NCBI RefSeq assembly: GCF_905220565.1
Contig: NC_059420.1
Location: 1,178,001-1,242,000, forward strand
Reading direction: 5' to 3'
Origin: Melitaea cinxia
Lineage: Eukaryota; Arthropoda; Insecta; Lepidoptera; Nymphalidae
DNA: 64,000 bases
In this document: positions 32,330 to 42,778 of the stretch, one piece after another
How positions within the stretch are numbered: the stretch's first letter is position 1
Layout of the letters: the number at the start of each line of letters is the position of its first letter
Program-made: the position numbers and the translations under genes
Notes under the pieces: generated by a model
What the model was told of the DNA's origin: nothing
Database searches by the model: none
Seen by the model: only the letters and a program-made list of their open reading frames with translations

Positions 32330-32540
32330 TTAGACCACACGACTGAAGTAAAACTTCTATAGCAATAGACCTGCACCGTGTCTTAGATATACGAAACTGG
32401 CTGTGAGAGAAAGAAAATGTGTGCTCGCACCTCTCTTGCTCCGTTCGCTTCGCCCGATCACACTTTTCGTAACGCTCTCGTCACCCATACACCAGCGTAC
32501 TCCCCCAGTCCAGCGTGCGTAAACAAGTTTTACTTCAATA
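32330..32540 (-). repeat. Interspersed repeat, family B
   Basis: GCTTTAGACCACACGACTGA at the left, TTTTCGTAACGCTCTCGTCA near the right, ending AAACAAGTTTTACTTCAATA. It ends about 20 bases from the Spc24 stop codon, so it probably contributes to the Spc24 3' UTR. Confidence 0.75.
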
Positions 32541-32561
32541 ATAAGATAATTAAATACATAT

Positions 32562-34017
32562 TTAATTAGGCGCGTGGTTCTCCTTGTCCGGCCACGAGGG
32601 ATCGGACGCTGTCTTCACGAGCTCCCAGAGGGCGTCGCTGTTTACTTGCATTTCAAACGGTAATAGAAGTTTTCGGGCTTCGTTCTTCACATCTGGGTAC
32701 ATTTGTTAAGGATATTTTATCGTTCAATAATAATCATATTGAGGACCTTTTTTTACGTGGGAAAATCCATCACGGATGGGTTATGTCAGACTCCTACTGA
32801 CTAAAAAACCACCACGTGTGAGCAGTCGTCCGTGTGGAAGGGGCGAGATGGGGTCGCGCTAGCATTCGCATCCTGTCATATTGATAGCCTGTCTCACCGG
32901 ATGTGGGCAAATTTTATCTTGCAAATAAGTTACAAATAGAATTTAACAGCAGGAGGTAGAATAGGCCATTAGGACCTGTATCGCCTCAATTAATAAATTA
33001 TAACTTTTGGATTCATACTTGCCAATAGAAATATCTCATAAATACAGAGGAATTTAATGGTAAAAAGAGGCCATCCACAAATTGCGTCACACGAATTTCA
33101 CGATTTTTGGACCCATCCCCTGTCCTTGTCACAGATGGTAACATTTATGAGACCCTCCATACACATATTTTGCAATTTCACACCTCTAATTCTTATACCT
33201 AGGGGAGGCTTACGTCCGGCTGTGGACTGTAAAAGGCTGATTATGAAATTCTTACTCACTAAATTTATTGAATTAATTATTTATTTATTTATTTTATCTA
33301 TAATATAAAAATGAGTCGCTGAATGTGTTGCTAAGCGCAAAACTCGAGAACGGTTGGACCGATTTCGCTAATTCTTTTTTTAAAATATTCCTTGAAGTAC
33401 GAGAATGGTTCTTACGGAGAGAAACATTCAAAAAAAAAAATTTAAATTTCCTGAAAAAGTCTAAAAACAACACTTTTCTATACTCCCATACAAAAGATTT
33501 GTGATAATACTTAAAAGTCAATTTGAACTTTAATACCATACGATAAAGTTTGTGTTAGGCGATACGAAGTTCGCCGGGTCAGCTAGTTCATAAATAAAAA
33601 CAATATATACCTATATAAATTTGTCAACACTAGCGCCGTCATACTAATTTATTGTCGAATTAATTGTTATCTATTACGATTAATTTGGCTAGGAGGGACG
33701 TATAACTCGAGCAGTGAAGGTGAGCGTTGATACGTATCTCAAAGGGGGCCTCCTTAAACCTACACCTGGGTCGCAAGTCCTAGGCACTGCTCTGAGTTAC
33801 TCCCTCCGCCACACGATAGACACGTGTTTGGTGGACGTTACAATTTCGTTATAATCTTTTTAAGTACTACCTACATAATATTGTAAAGAGTGCGAGTATA
33901 ACCTACGCCCGCGTCCTGAAAATATAGAAAAGGAGCTTCCAAATAGTCTAAAGACTACAAATTTAAAAAATTATAAAAATATATAATATTATCTTATACT
34001 ATTAAACGAGCAATTCT

Positions 34018-34067
<50 letters not shown>

Positions 34068-37051
34068 CTGAATCTCGGAAACGGCTCCAACGATTTTCAT
34101 AAAATTTAGTATTTAGGGGGTTTCGGGGGAGATAAATCTATCTAGCTAGGTTTCATTTTCAGGAAATGTCGTTTTATCCCTGTTTTTAGGAATTGAAAAA
34201 AATATCGTTAGAATACGAAGGTAAATTTCGCATAAGTTAATGTAGTTGAAATAGCTCGGTGGGAAATCGGCCGCTCGGGATCAACCGTTAAGATCATGGT
34301 TCAAATCCACATGTCCCTGATCAATTATTTTTTCTTTTTCTTTTTCTAATTGCACTCGTTATTTTTAATTTAAATAGACTGTTATTATTTTTTATTATTA
34401 TGTCGGTAAAATCGAAAAATATTATTCATATTTTATCAATATGTAATTCGTATTTATACTTTATGATTTCCAAAAAACACGATTTACTAAAAATACCGAG
34501 CTTAGCTCGGTCACCCGGGTACTAATTATATTAAATTAAAACATCGGTTACCTTTTTTTATTTCCATTCAACTAATAATTGGATATTATATTTTAAAACG
34601 TGAACTTACAAAATTTTGGACCCCTTGTCACACTTCGTCGACCTGAACCACCCCCCCCCCCCCCTAACTTTTGACGTAATTTATCGATGGCCCCAAATAA
34701 TAATACAACCTTTATCCCATAGCCCATCATACATATAAAATTAATGCTACGCACAGACAGATGATCATCAAATTAATAGCGTAATTTCATTTAAAAGGAT
34801 ACATCCTTTAGCGATGTTAGGTGGTGCGCTGAAGTCGAGCCTGATTCCTGTCAATTCTTTCGCCAGTTGATAGCTCTCTCTGAAACATGTATGTTATGTA
34901 TTAATTAACATAATTATTTGGGGGCATCTATTCAGCAGTATATAGTGTAATTTCGATTGATTTTTTTAAATATATTTTTTGTTTTTATATAACTAGGATG
35001 GCACTTGATGGTAAGTGATTACCGTAGCTTATAGACGCCTCATCGCTAGCGCTATGGTCACCTTACTCACCACATTAACACAACACTGCTTGAAAACAGA
35101 ATTATTTAGCTGTGATATTCTTTATTTTCTTATTTATTTGTGATAGTCTGGGCAAACGCAGTGTGGGACGTCCTCCGGCTCGTTGGACCGACGATCTACG
35201 TAAGATTGCCGGTGTAGGCTGGATAAGGATTGCGGAAAACCGGGATGTCTGGCGGGAACTTGGGGAGGCCTATGTCCAGCAGTGGACTGCCATAGGTTGA
35301 AGTGATGATGATGATGAGTGATGATATTCTTTAAGACGACCCTGGACGACGCGTTAGCGCAATGATCACAGCACTGGTTAGTGGCTATCGCGCTGGTGGT
35401 TGTGGGTTCGATTCATGCACATGACAAACATTTGTATTGGCCATACAGATGTTTTTCGTGGTCTGGGTGTTCGTGCAGTCCTTGTGAGTCTTTTCACTGA
35501 CTCGGAGAGCACGTTAAGCCGTCGGTACCGGTTGTTATCATGTACACCTGATAGCGATTGTTACTCATGGTATGGAATATATCCGCCAACCCGCATTGGA
35601 GCTTGGCGAATTAAGCTCTGATCCTTCTCTTACATGGGGAAAGAGGCCTATACCTAAAAGTGGGATATTACAGGCTGAAGAGACTTTTATAAGACCGAGA
35701 TACTTGGACAGTCGGGCGCCTCCAGATTTTGAGCACGATATTTCCTGATGTGCCCAACCTCACTTCGGCATTGTAGCTCACGTCAGAGTTGACTGATTTC
35801 AGTGTGGTTATTTTAATTGAACTTTTTCTTACGGTTATATTTATGTTTTAACGTAATGTTTGGGAAAAAGCAATTCAGCAGTTTAAAAGTATATGTCTTT
35901 TTTCAAAATGATATAAGGCATATTTTGTGTGTTTGGATTCACTAAGCTAGTTTTAATGATACACCTTAATGGTCTGAAAGGAACCCAAATTAGTTTTTCC
36001 TTTTGGCATAGGGTTCTTTAATTTTTTTTTAAAGTTCATTGTTATTTTATGAGCAGTATTTAGACATAATATATAGAATATTCTTAATACCTTAAGCTCG
36101 TTGACAACCTGTGTATATGATAAAACTTACTTAGCATTGTCTAGCCTATTTTGATCACTGTCTGCGATCGTGAGTCTAGCCTCAAAGGCAGCACACACCC
36201 TGTCCAACTCGCTATCCCGACGAGATAGCTCCGACAGCTGCTGTGTTAGTTCATCCTGGAAATATTAAATTCAAGATAAAAAAACGGTGTAGATTGAAGA
36301 TGGATGACGGTCAGCATGATTTTATTGACTTAGGGCTTAGCAGAAAATATACAGTTTAAAATCTGGACCAGCCGATTTGAGAAAGTTTCAATCTTACAGG
36401 AGTTCATAGCTAAATAACACAACTCTCAAGAAGTGTTGTGTTCCTGAGGTGAATAAGGTAGGGAGTCCCTGAGGAGGGTCAGGGGTAGGGGTAGGGTCGG
36501 CGATACACTTGTGATGCTTCTGGTGTTGCAGGGGTTCATTAGACTAATGGTAACCGATTAGTCTTAGGTTGACCATGTTTGATTGCCAACCCAGTCATAT
36601 AAAAAAACATCATTTGGTAATTTGTTGCAAGCTTTTGCGGTGGATTGTGATAGCTTGATGCAACCCTGAAGAATTTTTATTTATTAATACAATCATATTT
36701 AATTTCAAAAAAATTGTATTAAAAAATACATTAGTTGTTTTTTTTTTTTTTTTTTTTTCTATTTCTTACCCTAAAGTAAAAATATAAAGAATAATAAACT
36801 CACTTTAATCTTTAATTCCTGTGCGAGTTTGTTTTCTAGTTCATTTCTTTTCTTGCAAGCCTTTAACTGTTGCTGCTGTTTGTCTATTTTATCTTAAAAA
36901 TATAAAAATGCTCGTCAGTTGTGTTTATCAAAAAATAGTCGAATGAAACATTTATATTTAAAAAAAATTGTTTACCATCGACTTTTTTACAGAACGCGTC
37001 GAATTCTTCACTGAGTCGCAGGTACCAAGGGTCAGTTACATCCACAGTCAT
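32562..37051 (-). CDS. Spc24: Kinetochore protein Spc24 (Ndc80 complex)
   Basis: Subunit of the Ndc80 complex, which couples kinetochores to microtubules; Spc24 pairs with Spc25 and anchors the complex to the inner kinetochore. Five exons on the minus strand with matching phases: 37051-36976, 36892-36804, 36255-36131, 34879-34803, 32692-32562; 165 residues (human 197). Exons 2-3 form a coiled coil (DKIDKQQQQLKACKKRNELE, ELTQQLSELSRRDSELD). Exons 4-5 form the C-terminal RWD-like globular domain: LTGIRLDFSAPPNIAKGYV aligns with the vertebrate IEWDYECEPGMVKG block, and PFEMQVNSDALWELV with the terminal strand and helix. Spc24 evolves fast, so the call rests on this C-terminal pattern plus length and coiled coil. 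Convergent with WDR74. About 80 bases upstream of the ATG lies the 3' end of a LINE. Confidence 0.82.
33065..33160 (+). repeat. Left part of the 26285-type dispersed repeat
   Basis: GCGTCACACGAATTTCACGA and GTCACAGATGGTAACATTTA match 26340-26460. In Spc24 intron 4. Confidence 0.65.
33295..33590 (+). repeat. Interspersed repeat, family D relative
   Basis: TCTATAATATAAAAATGAGTC, ACGGTTGGACCGATTTCGCT and GAAGTTCGCCGGGTCAGCTA. The GGTCAGCTAGT right end is shared with family D. Confidence 0.6.
33693..33811. repeat. Short inverted repeat (foldback)
   Basis: GAGGGACGTATAACTCGAGC at the left pairs with GCTCTGAGTTACTCCCTC at the right, giving a stem of about 22 pairs around an 80-base loop. Non-coding, in Spc24 intron 4. 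Confidence 0.6.
34020..34062 (+). repeat. (TA)n microsatellite
   Basis: About 21 uninterrupted TA dinucleotides. Confidence 0.95.
34250..34330 (+). mobile_element. tRNA-like SINE head
   Basis: AATAGCTCGGTGGGAAATCG resembles an A-box region and CATGGTTCAAATCCACATGT a B-box region about 50 bases later. The D and anticodon arms do not pair well, so this is a SINE head or decayed tRNA. Confidence 0.35.
34535..34690 (+). repeat. Right part of the 26285-type dispersed repeat
   Basis: ACAAAATTTTGGACCCCTTG, a poly-C run of about 15 bases, TTTTGACGTAATTTATCGAT and GGCCCC match 26945-27012. Confidence 0.65.
34995..35127 (-). repeat. Family A fragment
   Basis: CACTTGATGGTAAGTGATTA, GGTCACCTTACTCACC, AGAATTATTTAGCTGTGATA. 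In Spc24 intron 3. Confidence 0.65.
35130..35325 (+). pseudogene. 3' end of an RTE-type LINE
   Basis: The 3' tail frame reads SVGRPPARWTDDLRKIAG then REL-GEAYVQQWTAIG and stop, the usual C-terminus of RTE-clade ORF2, followed by a (GATGAT)n tail at 35305. Only the last 50 codons remain. In Spc24 intron 3. Confidence 0.75.
35347..35690 (+). mobile_element. Near full-length tRNA-derived SINE, family C
   Basis: Head GACGCGTTAGCGCAATGATC (A box) and GGTTGTGGGTTCGATTC (B box), middle GGAGAGCACGTTAAGCCGTC, tail GGGATATTACAGGCTGAAGA. The most complete copy of the family here together with 63123. Confidence 0.85.
36425..36605 (+). repeat. Family A fragment, diverged
   Basis: AAGTGTTGTGTTCCTGAGGT, GATGCTTCTGGTGTTGCAGG, then a decayed right end. 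In Spc24 intron 2. Confidence 0.65.
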
Positions 37052-37454
37052 AATTTCAATGTTTGTTAAAGTATTATGGCGATAAACAGTTAATTCCTAT
37101 TTATATTTTAAATAAAACTTCTAAAAGTTTTCTCGACGTACTGGTTGTTGTTGTTTTAAAATTTATCCCCAATAGGGAAAGGCAAAGGACTATAATCCAT
37201 ACAGCCTAGTCTGAATTTGTAAGTTTCGTTCTGATATATCAAAAGGCCGGAGCCAAGTCTGAAGTAACTTTATTGTTCTTCTGATTCGATGACTGGTAGA
37301 GTAAGGCCGAAACCAAGTCTGAAATTTCATATTTTCGTCTACTCTTCTTTGTCTATAAGTGATAGGCGAGGTCGAAACCAAGTCTGTAATAGGCCGAAGC
37401 CTGAAATATCAAAATAAAATTTCACATCCGATGAATGAAGGTCCTGATCCTGTT

Positions 37455-40400
37455 TCAAATATCATTGATAGTATTGCAAATAAATTCAAATATACTAGTA
37501 TAGTTATCCAAATTAGTCAATAAATCTTGTGTATTGCGCGGGACATTTTTTGGTCCAGAAGTTGATAACAAGTTGGCTATAAATAAGAGGCGTTCCAGAT
37601 TAAAAGCGGAGCATTCAAAAAATATGTGATCTAAAGACTGTGTAGAGTTGTTGGTGCAATGTGGGCAAACGGGCGATGAGATGATACGCATACGATTCAA
37701 ATGTGCATTAAATCTGCAATGTCCAAATCTCAAGCGGCATAGTATTGTATAATATTTTCTGCTTCTATGTTGATGCGATTTAGTAAACCAAGGACTTTTT
37801 CCAATATCTTGATTTATCTGAGCATACCAAGATCCTTTTCTTAACAAGGTTTGTCGCCAAAGATCACGCCAATCAGATAGGATTTTTGATTTAATAGCAA
37901 CTAATAGATCAGTGTATGGTACGGCAACATTCTCATCAACAGGGCTGCCGCTGTCACTGTCAACAATTGAACGTGCCAGAAAGTCCACATGTTCATTTCC
38001 CCTTACTCCTATATGTGAAGGTGTCCACAATAATTTGATGTTGTAGTTTCTTCTGGATAGTTGATGAAGGAGATGTCTTATTTCTAAAATGATGAAGTTT
38101 GTATTAGCACTGAATTGATAATTATCTAAAGCCTTTAGAACGCTCATACTGTCAGTAATGATCAGCCAATATTGATTAGTTTGTTTTTTAATGAATTCTA
38201 GGGCAGCAGTAATTGCTAGAGCTTCAGCTGTAAATATTGATATCTCCTTTTTCAATCTGACGCCTTGGCCAAACTTCAGATGAGGTACATAATAGGCCAT
38301 GGAGACATTTATATCATTTTTTGATCCATCTGTGTAAACTTGTTTGAACTTATCAGAGTATTGTGCTATGAGGTTGTAAACTTCCTGGCGCTCTTTTAGC
38401 TTATGGTCAATAATAATATCGATTTGATTAATAAGACAGTCAAACTCCTTTTCGTAACACATCCAATTGCTAGAACTGTGTATTTTGTGTTGGTTATTTA
38501 GATTTAACATGAATGAATATTCGAAGAGAATAAATGGGTTATTAGAAGTTAATGGAGCATTTACAGGATATTTACTATGTAAGTAATTAAGCTTTTTAAT
38601 TAGAGGATGATTACTAATGGAAAACAGTTTTAGCAAAAAACAGTATTTCAAATATTTAAATCTAAGGTGTAAAGGGGAAATGTTGCACTCGACCTGTAAC
38701 GAATTAATTGGGGTTGTTTTCATGGCGCCAGTGATAAGTCTCAGGCTGTGATTTTGAATAATATTTAATTTGTTAACCAACTTGTCATTAGCAGAAAAAC
38801 ATAGAAATCCATATTCAAAATGACTGCGTACAAGAGATTTATATAGGGTAAGAAGGATTTTTGGATCAGAACCCCAATATGTTTTTGCAAGAGACTTTAA
38901 AATATTAAGAGCCTTAAGAGCTCTATCAACTATGTGGTCTACATATTTGTTCCATGATAAGTTATTCATGAATATAACACCTAAAAATTTAACTTCATTT
39001 GTGGTAAGAAGAGATATATTATTATAGTTTATTTTAATTCTTTCAGACCCTACTTTATTAAAAACTATGACTTTAGACTTTTCAAAGCTAATGTCCAATG
39101 CAAGATAATTAAAATAAGAATTTAATTTAACTAAAGCTTCGTTTAACTTAAGATTTAGGGTAGTTATATTATTACTAGAACAATAGACTACCAAATCATC
39201 AGCAAACTGTAAATTGTATATATGAGAGCCTAGAATTAAGTTTAATCTATGTATATAAAGTGTGAAAATCAATGGACTCAAAATGCTACCTTGACATGTA
39301 CCTTTATGAGAAAGCCTTGGACCAATAAGTCTATTATTATACTTAACAAATACCTTCCTACTGTGCAAAAAATTAAAAATCCATTGTATAACTTTTACAG
39401 GTAAACCAATCGCAGCTAATTCCGTGGATAGAATATGATGGTTAACATTATTAAAGGCTCCAACTACATCGAAGAAAACTCCAGCGAGAGCTTGCTTTGA
39501 TTGTATAGCATTATAAATATCAAGATGTAAGTGAGCAATGCTCTCCCTTGAAGACCTGCCTCTTCTAAAACCAAACTGATTAGAAGGTAAAATATGATTA
39601 GACTCTATGAAATGTTCCAATCTTTGTTTTAAAAGTTGTTCAAATATTTTTCCCATGCAAGAAGTCAATGCTATAGGTCTATATGAATCAAAGTTAAACT
39701 TGTCCTTGTTGGGTTTTAAGATAGGTACTAAACAATCAACCTTCCAATCCATAGGAATAAGATTATGCTCCCAAAGAAGATTCAGGATATTTAATAAAAT
39801 TAGTTTAGATTGAGAAGACAGGTGTTTAAGCATTTTATATGAAATGTAGTCAAGGCCAGGTGTAGAGTCTTTTCTGGATGAAATAGCAGAATTTAATTCG
39901 ACAATGGTAAAAGATTTTATAATAAAATTTTGATTAGGAAGAATATGGCAGAAAGAATTAAGATTAAAGGCTGGCTCTACAGTATCTGGAGTATATTTTT
40001 TGAGAAAATCAAAGATCCAAGAATAGTCAGAGTTGTTATGGGAAGGTGGAGAATAGCTTTTGTTAAATTTTCGCATATACGTCCAAATGACTAATATAGG
40101 AGTCGATCTGTTAAATTGTTCACAAAGTTTTATCCAACTGTTTCTTCTCTCATTTCTGATAATATATTTTTTGGTGGCTTGTAGTCTTTTAAAATTAATG
40201 TAATTAGCCTCAGTGGGATCAGATTTAAAAGTCAAATAAGCGTTTTTGCTATTTAATACGGCTTTGGTGCAATTGAAATTCCACCAAGGAAGAAGTTTTT
40301 TTTTTTTATTTAAGTTAGAAGGAGAGCATGAAGATAAAGCTGTATTAACCAAAGAGTGCTTAGAAATAGAAGATGATTTCCACAGTGCTGAGTGTAAAAT

Positions 40401-41237
40401 ATCTGTAAATTTTGTGTAGTTATGAAGGGGGTCTTGTGTATCAAGAGAAAATTCAGTGAGCAATAGTTGGACATTTAAATTATAAATGTTCCAATCAACG
40501 TTGTTCAGGTTAGGGAAGCAGGGTAGTGAGCTACTATTGGGAATAGGAGTGGCATTGTAATGATTGTTATTAAGTAAAATTTTTGTGATTACAGGAAAGT
40601 GGTAGCTGCCTAAGGGATCGTCATGTACTGACCAGTCACACTCTAGAGCCAATGAAGGTGATACTATGGTTAAGTCAAGAGCATTCTGTCTCCATATGTG
40701 CGAACCAACAGTGGTCATACTTCCGTCATTAAGTATAACCAAATTATTGTTATTGATAGACTCTAAAATGTCTTTGCCTCGACAATTAGAAGTAGAACAG
40801 CCCCAGGCTGAGTTTAGGCCATTAAAATCTCCTGCTAGGAAGATTGGTTCTGGTAAACTTTTAATTAACCTGTCTAGTTTAGATTTAGAAAAAGCAGGAT
40901 TGCAATTAGTTGGACTGTAAAAGCTTATGATAGTAAGTTCTTTGTTGCTAGAGTATTTTATACGAACAACAACATTTTGAATGGAGTCATCATAAAAAGT
41001 ATCAATTTTAGAATAAGAAATAGAGCTATGTATTAATATGGCTACGCCATTGTGGGTGTTTCCTGAATCAAGACGAATTACATTGTAATGACGTATCTTA
41101 AATTTTTGACAAGGCTTTAACCAAGTCTCACAAATTAACGCAATGTGAATATTTTTGTCCAAAAGGAAATAATTAAAAATATGTTGATTGTGTAGAATAC
41201 TCTGAGCATTCCATTGCACAATATTTAAAGTATCCAT
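37455..41237 (-). CDS. LINE ORF2: endonuclease, reverse transcriptase, RNase H (copy 1)
   Basis: 1260 residues from the ATG (MDTLNIVQWNAQS), ten bases after the ORF1 stop; the ATG is preferred over an in-frame TTG nine bases upstream. Domains: apurinic-type endonuclease at residues 1-225 (NIVQWNAQS, ALICETWLK, FLAGDFNGLNSAWG, SHIWRQNALDLTIVS), reverse transcriptase at about 480-740 (LVPILKPNKDKFNFDSYRPI, NQFGFRRGRSS, GVFFDVVGAFNNV, QGSILSPLIFTLYI, catalytic NLQFADDLVVY), RNase H at about 985-1110 (VYTDGSKND, FTAEALAITAALE, WLIITDSMSVLKAL, LLWTPSHIGVRGNEHVD, giving the D-E-D-D set), and a C-terminal CCHC-like C-x2-C ... H-x4-C (CPHC ... HIFFEC). No stops or missing catalytic residues. Confidence 0.93.
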   Translation of the reverse strand: MDTLNIVQWNAQSILHNQHIFNYFLLDKNIHIALICETWLKPCQKFKIRHYNVIRLDSGNTHNGVAILIHSSISYSKIDTFYDDSIQNVVVRIKYSSNKELTIISFYSPTNCNPAFSKSKLDRLIKSLPEPIFLAGDFNGLNSAWGCSTSNCRGKDILESINNNNLVILNDGSMTTVGSHIWRQNALDLTIVSPSLALECDWSVHDDPLGSYHFPVITKILLNNNHYNATPIPNSSSLPCFPNLNNVDWNIYNLNVQLLLTEFSLDTQDPLHNYTKFTDILHSALWKSSSISKHSLVNTALSSCSPSNLNKKKKLLPWWNFNCTKAVLNSKNAYLTFKSDPTEANYINFKRLQATKKYIIRNERRNSWIKLCEQFNRSTPILVIWTYMRKFNKSYSPPSHNNSDYSWIFDFLKKYTPDTVEPAFNLNSFCHILPNQNFIIKSFTIVELNSAISSRKDSTPGLDYISYKMLKHLSSQSKLILLNILNLLWEHNLIPMDWKVDCLVPILKPNKDKFNFDSYRPIALTSCMGKIFEQLLKQRLEHFIESNHILPSNQFGFRRGRSSRESIAHLHLDIYNAIQSKQALAGVFFDVVGAFNNVNHHILSTELAAIGLPVKVIQWIFNFLHSRKVFVKYNNRLIGPRLSHKGTCQGSILSPLIFTLYIHRLNLILGSHIYNLQFADDLVVYCSSNNITTLNLKLNEALVKLNSYFNYLALDISFEKSKVIVFNKVGSERIKINYNNISLLTTNEVKFLGVIFMNNLSWNKYVDHIVDRALKALNILKSLAKTYWGSDPKILLTLYKSLVRSHFEYGFLCFSANDKLVNKLNIIQNHSLRLITGAMKTTPINSLQVECNISPLHLRFKYLKYCFLLKLFSISNHPLIKKLNYLHSKYPVNAPLTSNNPFILFEYSFMLNLNNQHKIHSSSNWMCYEKEFDCLINQIDIIIDHKLKERQEVYNLIAQYSDKFKQVYTDGSKNDINVSMAYYVPHLKFGQGVRLKKEISIFTAEALAITAALEFIKKQTNQYWLIITDSMSVLKALDNYQFSANTNFIILEIRHLLHQLSRRNYNIKLLWTPSHIGVRGNEHVDFLARSIVDSDSGSPVDENVAVPYTDLLVAIKSKILSDWRDLWRQTLLRKGSWYAQINQDIGKSPWFTKSHQHRSRKYYTILCRLRFGHCRFNAHLNRMRIISSPVCPHCTNNSTQSLDHIFFECSAFNLERLLFIANLLSTSGPKNVPRNTQDLLTNLDNYTSIFEFICNTINDI

Positions 41238-41247
41238 AAAGTACAAA

Positions 41248-42333
41248 TTATTTATTAGTAACCTTTTTTAATGTATCTTGCAGGACATTTTTAATATTTT
41301 GGGAAGAGATAGGTATTTCATTATTTTTGTTTAGTGTTATAAGTTTTACTAAAGCTTCTGTAATAGATTTGAGTATTATTTCGGAATTTAAAAGAGATAA
41401 GAACTGATCAGTTTTGTTTAATGATGGAAAGTGAGAGCTGTTTAAAACATCAACAAAGCTTTTTTTCTGAAATTTATCTCTGTTAAGCTGGATTTTTTCT
41501 TTTTTAACAGGGCATGCAGGGGATATGGCAATGTGATTGCCAGAGCAGTGACAGCAACTGGCTGCAGTATAAGGAGTCTGACAATCTTTAAAATTGTGAC
41601 CTTCGCCACAAATGCTGCATCTTTGTGAATTTTTACAGAATTTTGCAATATGACCATATCTTAAACACTTTAGACACTGCTTTACTGGCGGGATGTACTG
41701 CCGTACTTCGAACCGCCAGCTGTTGAGGTCCACACTATCTGGTAAATTGGGACAGGAAAAGGTTATAGAAATTGTTTTTGTGGGGATTAATTTTATTTCT
41801 CCATTTTCTCTTACACGTCGCATAAATCTACGTATAGATATAATATTTTTCGTGCTAGTTAGAGCTGAATATATTTCTTTATTGGATAATTCTATAGGCA
41901 CATGAGAAATTACCCCAGTGACCTCTGTAGCGGCAGCCGGAAGGGAAGCTTTAAGTTTGTACCCATCAAGATATTTTTTGTTGCCTAAGACCGCGTTAGC
42001 AAAAGCAGGTCTATCAAAGATAACTCCAACTTTACTTTTATTAATGCGTTTTAGTTGTTTCACGCCTTTATTATATTTTTTTATGCTATTAGCGAGTGTC
42101 ATCATGTCTCTTGTTCCGATTGGCTTGTCAGCCTCTGTACTCTCCAGGAATACAATATAGTCAAAATTACCCCCGTTCTCAGGGTAGTGCCGCACGTAAT
42201 CGGCTACCCGAAACGGGGCATACCTTTCGGCGTCTGTTAGCTCAACAGATTTTATGGACTCGGAGTCGGAGCTCAACGAGTCGTCCTCAGCGTTACCTTC
42301 CTCCTTCTTTTTCCTTTTCTTACTTCTCCCCAT
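41248..42333 (-). CDS. LINE ORF1: zinc-knuckle RNA-binding protein (copy 1)
   Basis: 361 residues. The N-terminus is basic then acidic (GRSKKRKKKEEGNAEDD). The central part (about 60-200) is an RRM-like ORF1 region. Three C-x2-C-type knuckles follow at about residues 217-275: CLKCLRYGHIAKFC, CSICGEGHNFKDC and CCHCSGNHIAISPAC. This is the gag-like nucleic-acid chaperone that packages LINE RNA. The stop codon lies ten bases before the ORF2 ATG, so ORF2 is probably made by reinitiation. Identical in sequence to the second copy. Confidence 0.92.
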   Translation of the reverse strand: MGRSKKRKKKEEGNAEDDSLSSDSESIKSVELTDAERYAPFRVADYVRHYPENGGNFDYIVFLESTEADKPIGTRDMMTLANSIKKYNKGVKQLKRINKSKVGVIFDRPAFANAVLGNKKYLDGYKLKASLPAAATEVTGVISHVPIELSNKEIYSALTSTKNIISIRRFMRRVRENGEIKLIPTKTISITFSCPNLPDSVDLNSWRFEVRQYIPPVKQCLKCLRYGHIAKFCKNSQRCSICGEGHNFKDCQTPYTAASCCHCSGNHIAISPACPVKKEKIQLNRDKFQKKSFVDVLNSSHFPSLNKTDQFLSLLNSEIILKSITEALVKLITLNKNNEIPISSQNIKNVLQDTLKKVTNK

Positions 42334-42778
42334 CTCTTGATTAATTTATAAGTATTTATTTATAAAAAACTCCAGTGAATGAATTATAAAATTAATAAAA
42401 TATTTTTGAAAAAAAAAGACCGCCTTTTCACTTCAAAGTTCCCGCGCTTTTTTCTCGACGTACTGTTGTTGTTGTTGTTTTAAAATTTATCCCCAATAGG
42501 GAAAGGCAAAGGACTATAATCCATACAGCCTAGTCTGAATTTGTAAGTTTCGTTCTGATATATCAAAAGGCCGGAGCCAAGTCTGAAGTAACTTTATTGT
42601 TCTTCTGATTCGATGACTGGTAGAGTAAGGCCGAAACCAAGTCTGAAATTTCATATTTTCGTCTACTCTTCTTTGTCTATAAGTGATAGGCGAGGTCGAA
42701 ACCAAGTCTGTAATAGGCCGAAGCCTGAAATATCAAAATAAAATTTCACATCCGATGAATGAAGGTCCTGATCCTGTT

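Larger units (their letters stand above)
37145..42453 (-). mobile_element. I-like non-LTR retrotransposon, copy 1, full length
   Basis: 5.3-kb LINE with 5' end at the right: about 110 bases of 5' UTR, ORF1 (42333-41248), ORF2 (41237-37455), a 310-base 3' UTR and a tail of CAA repeats (read as TTGTTGTTG at 37145). The target sequence CTCGACGTACTG(G) flanks it at 37132-37144 and 42454-42465. Presence of an RNase H domain and a simple-repeat rather than poly-A tail points to the I/R1 group. Both ORFs are intact, so it may be autonomous. Confidence 0.92.

Noticed and set aside
37190..37381. Short minus-strand frame after LINE ORF2 (and its twin at 42514-42705)
   Set aside because: It lies in the LINE 3' UTR, is short and arginine-rich with no motif, and is conserved only because the two elements are nearly identical.
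41693..42344. Plus-strand frames opposite LINE ORF1, repeated opposite the second copy
   Set aside because: Shadows of the well-supported minus-strand ORF1, identical in both copies only because the elements are.
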